In this document: positions 1-11,528 of the stretch, one piece after another
How positions within the stretch are numbered: the stretch's first letter is position 1
Layout: each line of letters opens with the position of its first letter
From: Datisca glomerata
Lineage: Eukaryota > Streptophyta > Magnoliopsida > Cucurbitales > Datiscaceae
Reading direction: 5' to 3'
Length of the DNA stretch: 64,000 bases
Assembly (NCBI GenBank): GCA_003255025.1
Contig: QANY01005285.1
Span: 137,001 to 201,000 of the forward strand
Program-made: the position numbers and the translations under genes
The notes under the pieces: model-generated
The model's database searches: none
The model's input: only the letters and a program-made list of their open reading frames with translations
Told to the model about the DNA's origin: nothing

Positions 1-899
1 AAAAATTATCTGATGTCAAGATTTGACTTGCAAAATAATTTAATATGAAGGATTTTGGAGAAGTTGCATTTGTCTTAGGTATTCAGATCTTTCGAGATAG
101 GGAGAACAAACAATTGGCACTATCTAAAGTATATTATATTGATAAGGTGATGGATCGCTTCAGTATGCATGACTCCAAGAAGGTATATCTTCCTTTCAGA
201 TATGGAGCCAGCCTCTCCAAGGAGTATTCTCCCAAGACTCCTAAAAAAATGAAGACTTGAGAACTATTCCCTATGCTTCAGCCGTAGGTAACTCGTTTCC
301 AATCTAGTCCTGGAATCGAGCATTGGAATGCCGTCAAGCATATCCTTAAGTATCTGAGGAGAATAAGAACTACATGCTTGTGTATTCAGGTACTGAACTG
401 AACATGACAGGGTATACTGATTTCAATTTCTAAGCAGACAAGGATTCTAGGAGGTCCACTTCAAGATCGGTCTTCATCCTGAACGGTGGAGCAGTTGTAT
501 GGAGAAGTTGTATGAAGAAGTATCAAGCAATCTTGCATTGCTGATTCTACCATGGAAGCTAAATGTGGCAGCTTGTGAAGCTGCTAAGGAGGCTATATGG
601 CTTAGAAAGTTCTTGAAAACTCTGAAAGTTGTTCTAGAAACTGACAAGTCCATGACACTTTATTGTGATAATAGGAGGTTGTAGCAAACTTGAAGAAACC
701 AAGGAGCCACAAAATATCCAAGCACATAGAACGTAATTATCACATGATTAGAGAGATTGTTCAGCGTGAAGATGTTGTAGTAACACACATATTGACGGTC
801 AACAACCTGGCAGATCCATTCACGAAGACTTTAAGAGGTAAAGTCTTTTATGGTCACGTAGAGGGCATGGGGATACAAGATTATACACGCTTGTTTTAG
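1..899 (+). pseudogene. Copia reverse transcriptase C-terminus and RNase H remnant
   Basis: The plus-strand reading frames give the copia RT thumb region (DFGEVAFVLGIQIFRDR) and then RNase H pieces. These include WLRKFLKTLKVVLETD, the LYCDN motif, the SHKISKHIERNYHMIREIV segment and the C-terminal NLADPFTKTL. Family knowledge: these are the end of the single copia Gag-Pol polyprotein. The frame is lost around 260-500 and again near 684, so several frames must be joined and the copy is dead. A segment of about 50 residues after the RT thumb is missing near 290, compared with the homologous minus-strand copy at 37227. Confidence 0.85.
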
Positions 900-913
900 T
901 CCAAGCGGGAGAT

Positions 914-2165
914 TGTTATAATTATGTTCATAAAGTTGGGTGTAATAACTATATATGAGTATTTAGTTATTTTTCTGACATTTTGTATTACTGAATTTAA
1001 TGAATGAATGAAAGTTTTCTATTAAATAAAATGTGTTTATAATTTACTTGAGTCCTGAAACTATTGTCAACGTAAGAAGAGTAAAGACTTAGGGTCTTCC
1101 AGACAAACTCTTCTGAAATAGTTCAGAATATTATTCACAGTCTTAGGATCGATTAGGAAATCGAGATCTGATTCAACTGTTAGGTTGAACCAAATCATGT
1201 CGGTCTTGGGGCATAGGAGTGGAGATTCTTAAGGTTGACCTAGACGTGTTATGGAATATGTTGAATAGATCAATAACAAATTAGTTTCGAGTAAAACCGT
1301 TTATCTAACTTTAAATCTAATTGTTACACCTTAAAAGTATTTTTGTAATTACCTTAATCTTGAGGTGAATACGAAACTTGACCTAGTTAGTTACGATCTT
1401 TGATACGTCAAATGAGTGAGTTCAAATTGCCGGACAATAACTCGACTGTTGATATCGTGATTCATCTATGTTGAAATTGCATGATTCACATATATGAAAA
1501 TTCATGGTTGGATTGCGAAAATAACAATATCACCTTATACTTTATTGATGAGTGTGTGAATAAATAAATCGGATCTGGTATTCAATGAATTGAGTCATTG
1601 ACTAAGACTTGAGAATTGTACGAGACAATTCACTATTATATTTCTTTTATTCACATTCAATAAAGGAGTTAATGAAATAATAACAAGATGAGTAAAACAG
1701 TAATTTTACATCCCCGCTCTTGTTGCTGATATTTACGATGAGTAATATATTAAAATATTTTGTACACCGTGAAATAAAAGAGTTTAATTGTACCAATATA
1801 AAATGTAGCGTGCATGAATCGAGAGTTGATTCGACCGAACTTAATGGAGTCGTACGATGTCATGATCAAATAGGTCGGGAATTTATATAGATAAATTCAC
1901 CGGATATTTGAATCCTATAACTTTATTCATGTGAATCCATTTGGTCTCAGTAATAACTCATGAGAATAAAAATAGAAGAAATAATATCAGTTAGACCAAA
2001 ATATATTTTGTTGTCAATGTGTGTTTTCTACACTCATATATCATGGATGTTGTCACTTAATTAATTATATTAAAATTAATTAATTTATTATTTTTTAATT
2101 ATTAATTAATAAATTAATTAATTGATAAGCATCAATTAAATTTATCAATTAAATTCACTTGATCA
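914..2165 (+). repeat. Truncated 3' LTR, copia family 1
   Basis: It starts with tgtt directly after the polypurine tract. It shares blocks with the other family-1 LTRs: the ctcaagtcctgaaac region, the aggttgaacca region, the gtgtgtgaataaat region and the cgcgcatgaatcgaga-type block (here gtgcatgaatcgagag). The AT-rich stretch with repeated ttaattaa is at 2060-2130. Full-length copies in this window run about 1.8-1.93 kb, and this one stops after about 1.25 kb. Confidence 0.75.
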
Positions 2166-2741
2166 ATTATTTAATTCCTCAAGAATTATTATCAATTATT
2201 TGATTCCTCCAAAATTTTTATAGGAAAACAACTTAAGTACAATGATTTTTTTTCACACTTAACCTTTGTTTTATACATAATCGTGCCAAGTGTATATGAC
2301 ACCTTTTTGTTCAACTTATTTGACGATACTTTTATCAATCATTAAGGGATATAAAACCATTACAAAATCTTACCAGTAAATTCGCTAAATTCACTTATTA
2401 GGTAACTTCTGAACTATCAAAATCTTGACAGGCTAGAACTTCTTACACGGCTGATAGAATGAATATTATAAATAATTATTCATATTCGAAATATAATTTA
2501 TATTTTCCCATAACTCAATATTGATCCCTAAGAAGCGTTAATAAGATATATATTTAAACATCATTACGCAATTTAACCTTGAAAGAGAAGGGGGTTTTGA
2601 CAAGTTAAACAGAATGTATGTACTCATGCAGTGCTCATTACATTACTCTTCCTTGAGTTGAAGAGGAGAGGGGAATGGGTAAATAAACAAACAACAATAC
2701 AACAAAACGGTCAGGATTACCTACTACCATTGATAGAGAAG
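2166..2741. other. Intergenic; 3' flank of the LRB-type gene
   Basis: AT-rich sequence with no convincing reading frame. It probably holds the 3' UTR and polyadenylation region of the minus-strand gene that ends at 2742. Two short similar segments (aattatttaattcctc at about 2165 and aattatttgattcctcc at about 2195) form a weak local duplication next to the truncated LTR. Confidence 0.5.
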
Positions 2742-5700
2742 TCAGTGCCTGATGGTAAGCTCTGCTCTAAGATGAAGAACGCCATTTATGAAGAAAAGAC
2801 TATCCTCCGCCATGAATGAAGTCCAAGGTATAGCAAATAAGTTACGGTACCCAACTGCCTTACCGCCCGTAAATGTATAGTTGCCTTTGTATTTGCTAAT
2901 GAATTCCTCCGTTGGCTTTGACCTCGCGGCAAATTCGTAGTCAACTGCGAAACTTACCGATCCCTTTTCCTGCATTCCCAAAAACAACCCGAAACAATGG
3001 AATGAGCTCTGCTGGTCCATATTGCAATGTGCTGAAAGAAAAAATCCTTGTCCGCCCAAATGAAACGCCTGAGAATAAACACGTCCCGATGGGAATAGAT
3101 TTGCACACTCTTCTCGCTTTAGATCCAAGTATACCACACATTGCTGACGTGGAAGTTCGAATTCCACAACTTTAACCGGGCGGTACTTGTAAGCCCTTTC
3201 CACAAAGCGCCGGATTAAGGAAGCAGATTCCTCTGCAGCTAGGGTTCGTTGCCTGTGTGGAGCCTCAGCCTTGAAAAAGAGGGCCTCGAGGACGAGCTTG
3301 GATGCCACGTCATGTTCGAAATCGCTGCAGGTTAAGACTTTCTTAAGCTTACGGCAGGTCATGTAAGGGAAGCGAATGAAGCGTGCTAGACGTGCACCAA
3401 GGATTTCTCGACGTTCCTCCAGTTTAGGGTACTGTGCCCTCGCCCATTTCAAGACGAAGTCATATAAAGCGTCTTCGGATGCAACTTGGAGATCATCACT
3501 GGACAATATTGCCTCCACTCCAGCAAGGGGCAAGGCTAATACCTCTTCTTGGAACCTGGTCAAGCATGCAACAAGTCGTTAACCAGCTACTAGCCTACTC
3601 CTATAAGCTTTTGACTTTCAGTTTTGTACAGAACACAGACGGTGTGAAGCAGCTTCTCATGTAAGCGTCAATGAAAAGCTCAAGAAAGATCATGTCCTAT
3701 CAAACCTTAAAAGGTTATGTGCAGAAATATATAACAGAATGCAAAAATATTAGTAGTCTTTCTGCCAGAGAAAAATGTGATATTCTCCAATGAAATGGAT
3801 AAAAACTAAAAAGTAAGAGGAGATATACAGGAAAATAAAAGTCGGGGAGGTAAGAGATTTTTTCTATCAGCAAAAAGAGATTCCAATATTTGTCAAATTA
3901 AGAGACCAATCATTTAAAAAGGAATGCATCGATTCATTCAAGAACTGCTATGACTTTTTCTTTTGAGTATTAATGATATGATCTACTTTCCAACAGCTTA
4001 GGGTTGGAATCACAGATAATAGAATTAATTAAGAATTAATTCAAAATATATTGTCAAGAATTAATTCAAAATATAAATTTGCCTTAGCTCAAAAACTAAA
4101 GCTTTTGGGTAGACTAACAATTTAACATGGTACCATAGCAGGAGATCCTAAGTTCAAACCCTCGCATCAGAGCATTGTTCCTCCATACTTAAAAATTAAA
4201 TGTTCACGTGTTTAGGACCATTAAAAAATTTTCAGGCCTGCATGTGGGTTAACTGGCAATTAACAGTTATGAAGTTTTGAGGAAAGCAGAAATATGACAA
4301 AACATCACTAGCATAATTATGGCCGTGTTTGCTCTTCTTCTTTTTTTCTTAGTGAGAAGGGGAGAAAAAAGAAAAGGATATGACAGTGAGTCGAATCATA
4401 AACATTGAAGCCCTCAAGAAAAAACGAGAGAAACAGAATTGGCAACACAAATTGAACTAACTTCATGGAAAGTGGACATACTTGGTTATGTCCCTATAGC
4501 GAGCAGCAAGGAACGTTTTTGCAGCATCAGTTAGCGGCTGAACTGCTTCAGCCATTAAAACACTTGAAGGAAGCTCTAGATATAGCAATGCAGACTCAGG
4601 TGTCATGGGCAAATTCCGCAATAGTCTGCTGCAATATCTCATGCACGAAGCAACCTCGAATTTGTCAGCAGCCATGAGAACATCTAGTAACGCAGGAGCT
4701 GAGGTAACAGATAAAGTACTACTGTACATGAAATTCAGCAGCTCCATGAGGGCAGGTTCCTCTGTACCAAAGAAAATTCTATGATAATTGAACTTGAATT
4801 AGCCAGAGAACAATAAATTATTTGTTTTTTTTTGCCGGGAAAAAATGCAAATAACTTTAGTTCATACCAGAAGCATTGATCCTTAAAGTAACATGTCGCT
4901 GCTCTGACTCCCTCATCCCATTTGAGAATAACTAGAATGCAAAAATTAACAATCAGAGGATATAGAATAGAAGAGTTTAAAATTAAGTTATAGAGAATTA
5001 TGAGAGCTATACCTTATAGAAGAATGGACTTTTGGCTGCCAAAATAGGAGAGCTGATATGTAATGTTTTAACTTTCACAACTGTAGAACAACTCATACTC
5101 CAGTTGGAGTCATTGCTATTTGCAGCTTCATCACCTGCAGGAGAACTAAGCATGTTTAACTATCATAGCCTATACCAAATAAGTTATGCGAGAGCACTGA
5201 ATTCATGTCTATTCTTTTCTTGTTTGGATGATATAGTCCAGAATCCAGGTATAAGAAGTTGCATTCAAAACGAGTTTAAACTCATAAAACAGGGACTTTT
5301 GTCCAAACAGAAACTAACAAATAATTCAACAGAAGGATATTCCTAAATAAATAAACATGAGAATGACGATTCCAAGTTCATTTCAATACCTGATGGTGAT
5401 TCTTCGATCATTGCAACAGCTTCCTCATCTGGATTTTCATATGCGGTACCATCATCCATATCAGGCTGGTTGCAGTTCAAAATTTGCTCTTCAGGGCCAG
5501 TAAGATCCACAACTGAAAAGAAAAGCAACCGTCATTAAATATTACCAAAAGAAGAACGGGTAAACAAATAGATATACCCTAAAGTAGCAAAATAGGCAAG
5601 ATATATGATACCACCATAGGAAAGCACATACCAAATACTACAATCCCAAAGGATAAAACTCAATTGGTAAATATAATATACAACTAATTTAACAAACAAA

Positions 5701-6367
5701 CTTAGTCTAAATAACAGTAACGAACAAGTTCCTCAAGAAATCTTCACTCAATCGGTTTTGAAACAACCATATACAAGATATTAAACAATTTCTTAAAACC
5801 TAAAATGGACTTCAATTTCGCAACCTTTTCCTCACTCTACCGAGGCTGACAGGATCAATTTTTCCATGCCATCAATTAATTTACTTTTAAATTCAGTATC
5901 TACACTTTCTCAAAATTATCCCAGCAATCCCTCACCAAGTAAATACCCCCTAAGCAGCTCCCACCACCAAGTGAATAGGTAACTAGCAACTAACAGCTCC
6001 CCACAGCAAAACAAAAAGGAAAGGGGGGAAATTTGAAGGCAAAACGAGTCAGTTTCTATATCTATATATTGAATTTTCAGAAACCAGGTTGATGAAAGGA
6101 AATAGAAGACAAACCGTTTTCCCTTTTGTTATCCTCTCTCCTCCTCTTCCGCCGAGCCCAATCAGCGATACTGGTGCACCCCTCAGAATCGGGCTGGGTT
6201 TCGGTCAGTTCACCCATGATCTCAATTCGAAGCAGCCGGTCCGAGAAATTACTATCGTTGAAAGCAAACCCAAAATCGGCGTCAGAAGAAGAAGCACAAC
6301 CCCCACGCATATAATCCGAGTCCATAACCGTCCTTGGGTCGAACAGATCCGTATTCAAATCCCTCAT
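2742..6367 (-). CDS. LRB: BTB/POZ-BACK protein of the LRB/POB1 family, complete six-exon gene
   Basis: Exons on the minus strand: 6367-6115, 5512-5390, 5134-5013, 4931-4868, 4761-4482 and 3555-2742. Every intron has GT..AG ends and the phases fit, giving 1656 bases and 551 residues, close to the roughly 560 of Arabidopsis LRB1/LRB2 (POB1). The N-terminus has [19 protein letters not shown] (residues 32-50) and a basic RRKRRRE stretch (72-78) that may be a nuclear signal. The BTB domain starts in exon 3 ([20 protein letters not shown]) and runs into exon 5; a BACK domain follows ([20 protein letters not shown], start of exon 6). The C-terminal part ([20 protein letters not shown] through [16 protein letters not shown]) is the conserved LRB tail. 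Family knowledge: LRBs are substrate adaptors of CUL3 ubiquitin ligases acting in phytochrome and PIF signalling in the nucleus. No disabling change is seen. The start codon is the first ATG of the exon that matches the family N-terminus. Which LRB paralogue it is cannot be told. Confidence 0.95.
4081..4200 (+). repeat. SINE-like or tRNA-related repeat inside the last LRB intron
   Basis: It lies within the 926-base intron between exons 5 and 6 (3556-4481), antisense to the gene. A sequence resembling a pol III B box (agttcaaaccc at 4151-4161) sits about 65 bases after cttagctc. The pattern of catggtacc, a short gap, then gagatcc and agttcaaaccc is common in dispersed plant repeats with tRNA-like heads. 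No target duplication was found, so the edges are uncertain. Confidence 0.35.
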
Positions 6368-6517
6368 ATCTGCAATAAAACCCTGATTCCTTTTCCCCCT
6401 GTCGTAGCTCTAACAATCACAGAATGAAGACTATTTTGAATCCCCAACTTTAGCTGGTGAAATGTAAAGGAGGAATGACACGGATTAGGTGGGACACGGG
6501 GTGATAATAATAAATTT

Positions 6518-6555
6518 AGAGAGAGTGAGAGGGAGAGAGAGAACTCTTTTATATA
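6518..6555 (-). promoter_or_regulatory. TATA box and pyrimidine-rich leader of the LRB-type gene
   Basis: On the minus strand TATATAAA occupies 6555-6548, 181 bases upstream of the ATG at 6367. It is followed by a CT-rich tract (complement of 6518-6542, gagagagtgagaggg-like). Spacing suggests transcription starts near 6520 with a 5' leader of about 150 bases. Pyrimidine-rich tracts next to start sites are common in plant core promoters. The TATA box is seen directly; the start site is inferred. Confidence 0.6.
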
Positions 6556-7345
6556 TTAACTGGTGAGGTTTTTTGTAATCACTTATTTGGTTTTCGTTTG
6601 TTTTTGTTAAATGTTTTGAATGGTTAGCTTGCGATTTCACTTACGATTTCTATTGTGTTTTTCGTTCCTTTTTTGAACCAAAAAACAGATTTTATTATCA
6701 AAACAAAACAATTAGTGGTCTTTTTCGTTTTAAACTTGATACAATGAATTTTCCGTGCAAGTAGATTGTCAATTTGGGTTTGAATAGTCAACGACTAAAT
6801 ATTAACTCAACATTCTTTTCTTATAAAAAAAAACTAAATGTTCTATACAGACACATAGATAAGGTAAGTTTGTAAATAAGATATTACTTAATAGAGTAAA
6901 TATATTTTAAAAACATATTGTCGGAATATTATTATGGAAAGTAAATCTCTAAAAAGTTAAGATTATTTTATTTAATAATAATTCATAATGTTATGAAATA
7001 ATAGTGAAAATATTAAATAATTTTATTTATTTTAATGGAATGTGTAACGAAAGGGGAATGCTGTAAATGTTATTTTTAATTTTTAATTTTACCCATTTGA
7101 CAAATCTACTCGTTTTCAAAAGTAGTTGGACTTGTAGACGAGGAGGAGGATGGGGATCGGGTATTGGGTGTTGAGTGTTTTGGTGGAGATTTTGGACCTT
7201 TTCTTAAGTGAGGAGGGAGATGAAAGAGGTATAAGAATAGGAGTTCTAATTATGAGGGAAAGGAAAAGGTGAAAGATGGAAGACTGTGAAGGAGTCGTGA
7301 AAATAAAAAGGAGGAAGGACACAAGAAGGAATTAAGGGTGATAGA
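6556..7345. other. Upstream intergenic region of the LRB-type gene
   Basis: AT-rich, with poly-A and poly-T runs, and no reading frame worth calling. A purine-rich block (about 7130-7330, aggaggaggatgggg to aaggaggaagg) is the one compositional anomaly. It leads into the first copy of a dispersed repeat at 7346. Confidence 0.4.
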
Positions 7346-7475
7346 TGAAAGTGGATGGGGGGTTAGTAAAACCATTTCATTCAAGTTTAGGTATTTAAAA
7401 TGTAAAAAAACATCTTAGGGGGTCACTTTACAACTTACTCAAAATATATGGGGTATTGATGTATTTTTTCCTAAA
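7346..7475 (+). repeat. Dispersed repeat, copy 1
   Basis: Segment running from gtggatggggggtta through aaaccatttcattcaag, tatttaaaatgtaaaaaaac and ggggtattgatg to ttttttcct. A same-orientation homologue lies at 8085-8205. Probably the end of a non-autonomous transposon, but the full element was not delimited. Confidence 0.5.
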
Positions 7476-7504
7476 ATAAATGAATATTTTTATGAAGAAA
7501 AATG

Positions 7505-7583
7505 AGAAATTATATTAATTGAGGATTGAACACCGGACTTAAAAGTCAGTTATGACCTATAAGCCTACAATGTTCTGACCAAA
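7505..7583 (-). repeat. tRNA-Lys-like SINE head
   Basis: On the minus strand the sequence contains gacttttaagtc, which resembles a tRNA-Lys anticodon arm with a TTT anticodon. It is followed about 8 bases later by gtgttcaatcc, which resembles a B box, and preceded by a possible A-box region (ttggtcagaacattg). The folding is too degenerate for a real tRNA gene. tRNA-Lys-derived SINEs such as the tobacco TS family are known in plants; membership is inferred from this resemblance only. Confidence 0.4.
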
Positions 7584-8084
7584 TAGAATAAATATATTTT
7601 TTGTTATTATTTAGGTTGGTTGTCATATTAAAAATTAAGTAATGAATCATGCATAAAATATTATTTTGTTGATTTTGTTTTCACTATTTTTTAAATTTCA
7701 TTTTCAAATCATCAACCACCCCTAAATCTAAATCTGGAGAGTGAGGGTTATTTTAGCCAATAATCATAAAACTTATAAGAATTCTATTACATTTTCTTAG
7801 GAAACAAACATATATTAAAGTGTTGTTCTGAGATAATTGATTTCATCAGAACATGTAGTCTTTATGAATAATTAATAAGCATAGAATCATAATTTTTTCT
7901 TTTGTTGATGTTTGCGCGCATTTATTGAGTGCGTATAGGGGCTTCCTACCGTGCAATTATAGGCTGAGATGGTGGTAGAGGGTGGCTGCTTGGGGACTAT
8001 GAGAGTTGAGTGAGAACGAAGAAGATGAAGGTTACGTTGAGTGATTTAGGGGTAGTGTAACCCAATGGAAGTAGACGGAAATTG

Positions 8085-8205
8085 GATGGAGGGGGCTTAA
8101 AACCATTTTATTGATGTTTAAGCATTTAAAATGTCAAAAAAACAAATCAGGTGATCATTTTACAACTCACTTAAAGTATAGGGGATCTTAATACATTTTT
8201 TCCTT
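8085..8205 (+). repeat. Dispersed repeat, copy 2
   Basis: Homologue of 7346-7475 in the same orientation: attggatggaggggg, aaaccattttattgatg, catttaaaatgtcaaaaaaa, a block on lowering and gaining of a few bases, then tataggggatctta and ttttttcct. The upstream purine-rich context is also loosely shared. Confidence 0.5.
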
Positions 8206-9050
8206 TATTTTATTCCATTAAAATTAAACACATATTAGTTTCCACTTAAACACTGTTTTCAAATCTCTTCCCCTCTCTGATTTCTACCCAAATCACTTCT
8301 TTGCCTTTTTCTTCAATTTTTCCTTTTCTCATATCCGATGGAGAACCCATTATCATCATTTAGAAGACTCACAATATAGCAGACTTTGTGCTGCTATGAA
8401 GAATAGTAACATTAATTTATTCATCCTCTCCCATTTTTTTCTTTTTATTTCTTTTTTTGTGTCAAGAATCTGTTTATCTCATTTTCTCCGGAATAAAAAT
8501 TGGTAATTGATTTTCTTTCAAGTAATAGAAGGGATAGGAGAAAATGAAGAAGACGAAAATAGGGACAGTTTAGGTAAGAAAAACGTTCATAGAAGAAGAG
8601 GATGCAGATAGTTTAGATAGTAAAAATTTGAGTATACTCGGCGTCTACATACCTCACAACTTGGGGGGTTTCAAATGTCCTCAAGTTGAGGGTATCCCAA
8701 CATTGCCGGAGTTTCAAAACCTACTCTAAATTTGATACAAAGTAAGAGTATCGCAAAGATACCTTAACTTTTCGGGTAAGATTGTAAAATTAAATTGGTG
8801 ATTTCTATTGAAAATTTGAGATGCTATTATTTACATATTATATCCAACAAAAACTTAATCTAACTAATATGTCACATGGGTTTAACGCATAAAGAATTCA
8901 TTGAAAAGATGAAAAAAATAAGTAATTAAGATGATGTGTACAGAAACCTAAAGCTTGTGAATTTTGTGTGACACGATGGTCAAGTAAAAAGATTTAAAAT
9001 GCAAATGTATTTTTGAGTAAACAAAAATATGTATTAACTAAAAGAAATGT
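8206..9050. other. Intergenic
   Basis: No gene seen. A CT-rich stretch lies at about 8260-8350, and a segment at 8650-8780 repeats a theme of short G-runs (acttggggggtttc, ttgagggtatcccaac) without a clear structure. The 3' end of the LINE, including any poly(A) tail, lies somewhere around 9000-9060 but could not be fixed. Confidence 0.4.
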
Positions 9051-9159
9051 TCAACATACATACAATGGGCCTAACCCAAGTATAACAAATGAAATGATCT
9101 TTTTCTAAGTCAACAAAACTCAGGCCAAAATCTTACCCGTCACAAAAGTTAAGTTAATC

Positions 9160-9847
9160 AAAGTGCTTCCTTAAGTCCTGTGACTGTTAGCAGCCAGTGT
9201 GTATGCTGCTTCCATGAATTCCCTTGCAAGGACGTACCAATTAGACATAGGATATGATGTCGAAATCCCTAGTTGCACTACACTTTAAAAATAAGTGCTC
9301 AACTGTCTCAGCACCATCTATGCAGAACATACAGTTTTTTGTTAACACTAGATCTCCATTTGGCTATATTAACCATTATGTACAGTTTGTTGTGGAAAGC
9401 TAGCCAAGTAATGAAACTACATTTAGGAACATTATAGGAAAACCACACTAACCTCTTCCCTGGAACCTTTGGTCTAGGCTGTGTAAGTGGTTTGAATTTA
9501 CAACTAGTGCTAAACTGCCCATTATCAGTAGGAGTCCAGCACCTGCGGTCTTTCTCACCCTACAATGGGGGCCCCAAGTTGGGGGAATCAAGACTTTGCG
9601 ATTCTTCCATTGCATGTCAGTCCCATTGCCCTTGTTGAATTAAGCATTTAAGATGGGTGTTAAGATCCCAACCTGATGTGTGTTAAGATCACAACCTATC
9701 AAGTCCATGATTTCCCAACCTGATGTGTGTTAAGATCCCAACCTATCAAGAGGATTTCTCATTCGCTTCCACTAGTCACGCAATAGGAGGTTGAGCAGTG
9801 TTATGTGATTTAAAAGTGGTGAAAAGTACGGATGAAATATCTATTGA
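9160..9847 (-). pseudogene. LINE RT C-terminal and zf-RVT region remnant
   Basis: The minus strand of 9480-9160 encodes the zinc-binding region that closes plant LINE ORF2, in pieces such as VWFSYNVPKCSFI and WLAFHNKL-like, with cysteines near CSVCIDGAETVEHLFLKC. The stretch 9480-9847 carries the linker upstream of it. It continues after the Mutator-type insertion (11052 onward), and 11370-11528 reads KVAWVDICCDKA then GGLGLKDLV on the minus strand, a typical conserved block. Confidence 0.6.
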
Positions 9848-9856
9848 TAGCAACAA

Positions 9857-11042
9857 GGGTTTTTTCCTAAACTATATCCCTAGCCTAATTATTTTGTAAA
9901 ATCAACTCTTACACTAATTTTTGTTTACTCTGAATTTTGATCCACCTTTCACTCAAAATGTCTTTGTGAAGTTACATGTTTACCCTTCGTTTTCTTCTTC
10001 CTTCTTTCTAGAACATGTATAAGTTTTGTTTTATTCTTAATTTCTGGAAAGCTTGAATTTTCATGAGTTTTTCCTATTCGTGAATTTTCTAAAAATATTT
10101 TTTTTCTAGAACGTTTTGAAGTTCATGTATTTTCTTTTTTCTGAAAATCTTGAATTTTAGACGAAGAAGAAGAAGAAATTTGATGGGTTTTGCCTCGATT
10201 TAAGTTCATGTATTTTTTACTACACGACGCCAGTGTATCAGTCGTGTAGTCTACACGATGGCTACATGACGCTAGTATAACCATCGTGTAGTCTACACGA
10301 TTCCAGCATCCGGTTACCTCCAGCACTACTGAAAAATCTGAAAAAAAAAACTGAAGTAAATTATACATAAATTGAAACAATTTTCTCCTATCCTCAAGCT
10401 AGAAACTACTAACTTCCTCTGCCATAAAATTGCATGTTAAGAATATGAGAAATTGCCGATAAAAAAAGAAAAACCACGTGAATGACACTCAAAAAATGAG
10501 TGAGAAAGGGTTAAGAAAAAGTGAAACGTTGAATAAGAACTAGAAGAATGAATTGTTGCCTAAAATTGGGCAAAACCCCATTTCAGATATGGTTTGTGGC
10601 TAGATCTGGTTCAGATCTGTAAAAATAGACAAAAACACATTTCAAATCTTCTTTGTGGCTAGATCTTGTTCATATTTGTAAAATAGGCAAAAATCCATTT
10701 TGAGATCTGGGTCAGATCTGGTTTGTCTTCTTCGATTGCAGAGATTCGGTCATCTTCTTCGTCTTCTTTAGCAAGAACGCAGAGGTCGTCTTCTTCGTTT
10801 CATGCATTTATTTTTCGGACAAAAAGTCATTTTACAGAGAGAGAGACAGACAGAGACAGCGAGAGAGCTTGAGCATATTTGAAAATGAAGAAGTGGAAAA
10901 AATGAAAAATGAAGCAGAATAAATAACTTCACAAAGTCATTTTGAGTGGAAGGTGGGCTATGAGTCAGGGTAAATAAAAATTAGTGTAAGGGTTAATTTT
11001 TATAAAATAATTAGTCTAGTGGTCTAGTTTAATAAAAACCCC
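9857..11042. mobile_element. Non-autonomous Mutator-type DNA element with ~120-bp terminal inverted repeats
   Basis: The left end gggttttttcctaaac through the aagtta block near 9975 matches, as reverse complement, the right end from about 10924 to 11042 over about 120 bases with scattered mismatches (for example ttacactaattttt, actcaaaatg and ctttgtgaagtta are shared). A 9-base target duplication, tagcaacaa, flanks it at 9848-9856 and 11043-11051. Long inverted repeats with 9-base duplications are the mark of Mutator-like elements. The 1186-base interior has no transposase; it holds a (gaga)-rich patch near 10840 and repeated gatctggttcagatctg-like words around 10600-10720. Confidence 0.85.
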
Positions 11043-11051
11043 TAGCAACAA

Positions 11052-11528
11052 CCCTATCTACACCTCCTAATAGGTCAAAACGAAGCATTTAAGTTATTTT
11101 TAATGGGTTAATTTCATATGCACCCATTTTACTTTGATAATTTTTTTAAGAAGACCCTTTCAACCTTAACATCTTTCTTATCAACCTTTAAACATTCATT
11201 AATTATCAATAAAACCCCCTCTGTTAAATTTTCCATCTTCTACACGTTAAATTGGTCACGTGCGAGGATGACTTTGACTGGAACAGGGGTAATAAAAAAA
11301 ATTATTAGATAAACCTGGATGAGTTTGATAGAAAAGGGGTAATAAAAATTGAGATATTTCTGATTAGGTAAACCAAGCACTAGTTCTTCCACAAAGAATG
11401 CTTAGAAACCAATACCCAAAACCATAAATGTTTAGCCACTGCCACATCATTGGATACAACCAAATCCTTAAGCCCTAAGCCTCCTTAGGCCTTATCACAG
11501 CAGATGTCAACCCAGGCAACCTTGGCCC
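11052..11528 (-). pseudogene. LINE segment between two insertions
   Basis: The minus strand of 11528-11370 continues the LINE ORF2 after the solo LTR (KVAWVDICCDKA, GGLGLKDLVV, AKHLWFWVLV). The part at about 11095-11350 does not look like LINE coding sequence. It may be a further small insertion: atgggttaatttcatatgca on the left and gatagaaaaggggtaataaa on the right. No clear inverted repeats or target duplication were found for it. Confidence 0.5.

Larger units (their letters stand above)
1..2165 (+). mobile_element. 3' end of a Ty1/copia retrotransposon (family 1), truncated by the window edge
   Basis: Decayed reverse transcriptase and RNase H coding remnants are followed by a purine-rich tract ending in gcgggagat and then an LTR that begins tgttataa. 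The same LTR family recurs at 18806, 21459, 28790, 35077, 41305 and 61257, which defines 'family 1'. The 5' part lies outside the window. The right end is approximate: similarity to the other LTRs fades around 2150-2165, so this LTR lacks its last third. Confidence 0.85.

Noticed and set aside
2912..3664. Plus-strand frames opposite the last LRB exon
   Set aside because: They are the complement of a conserved coding exon and show no family resemblance.
5032..5346. 104-codon plus-strand frame
   Set aside because: It lies opposite LRB exon 3 and its intron; the minus strand carries the BTB motif.
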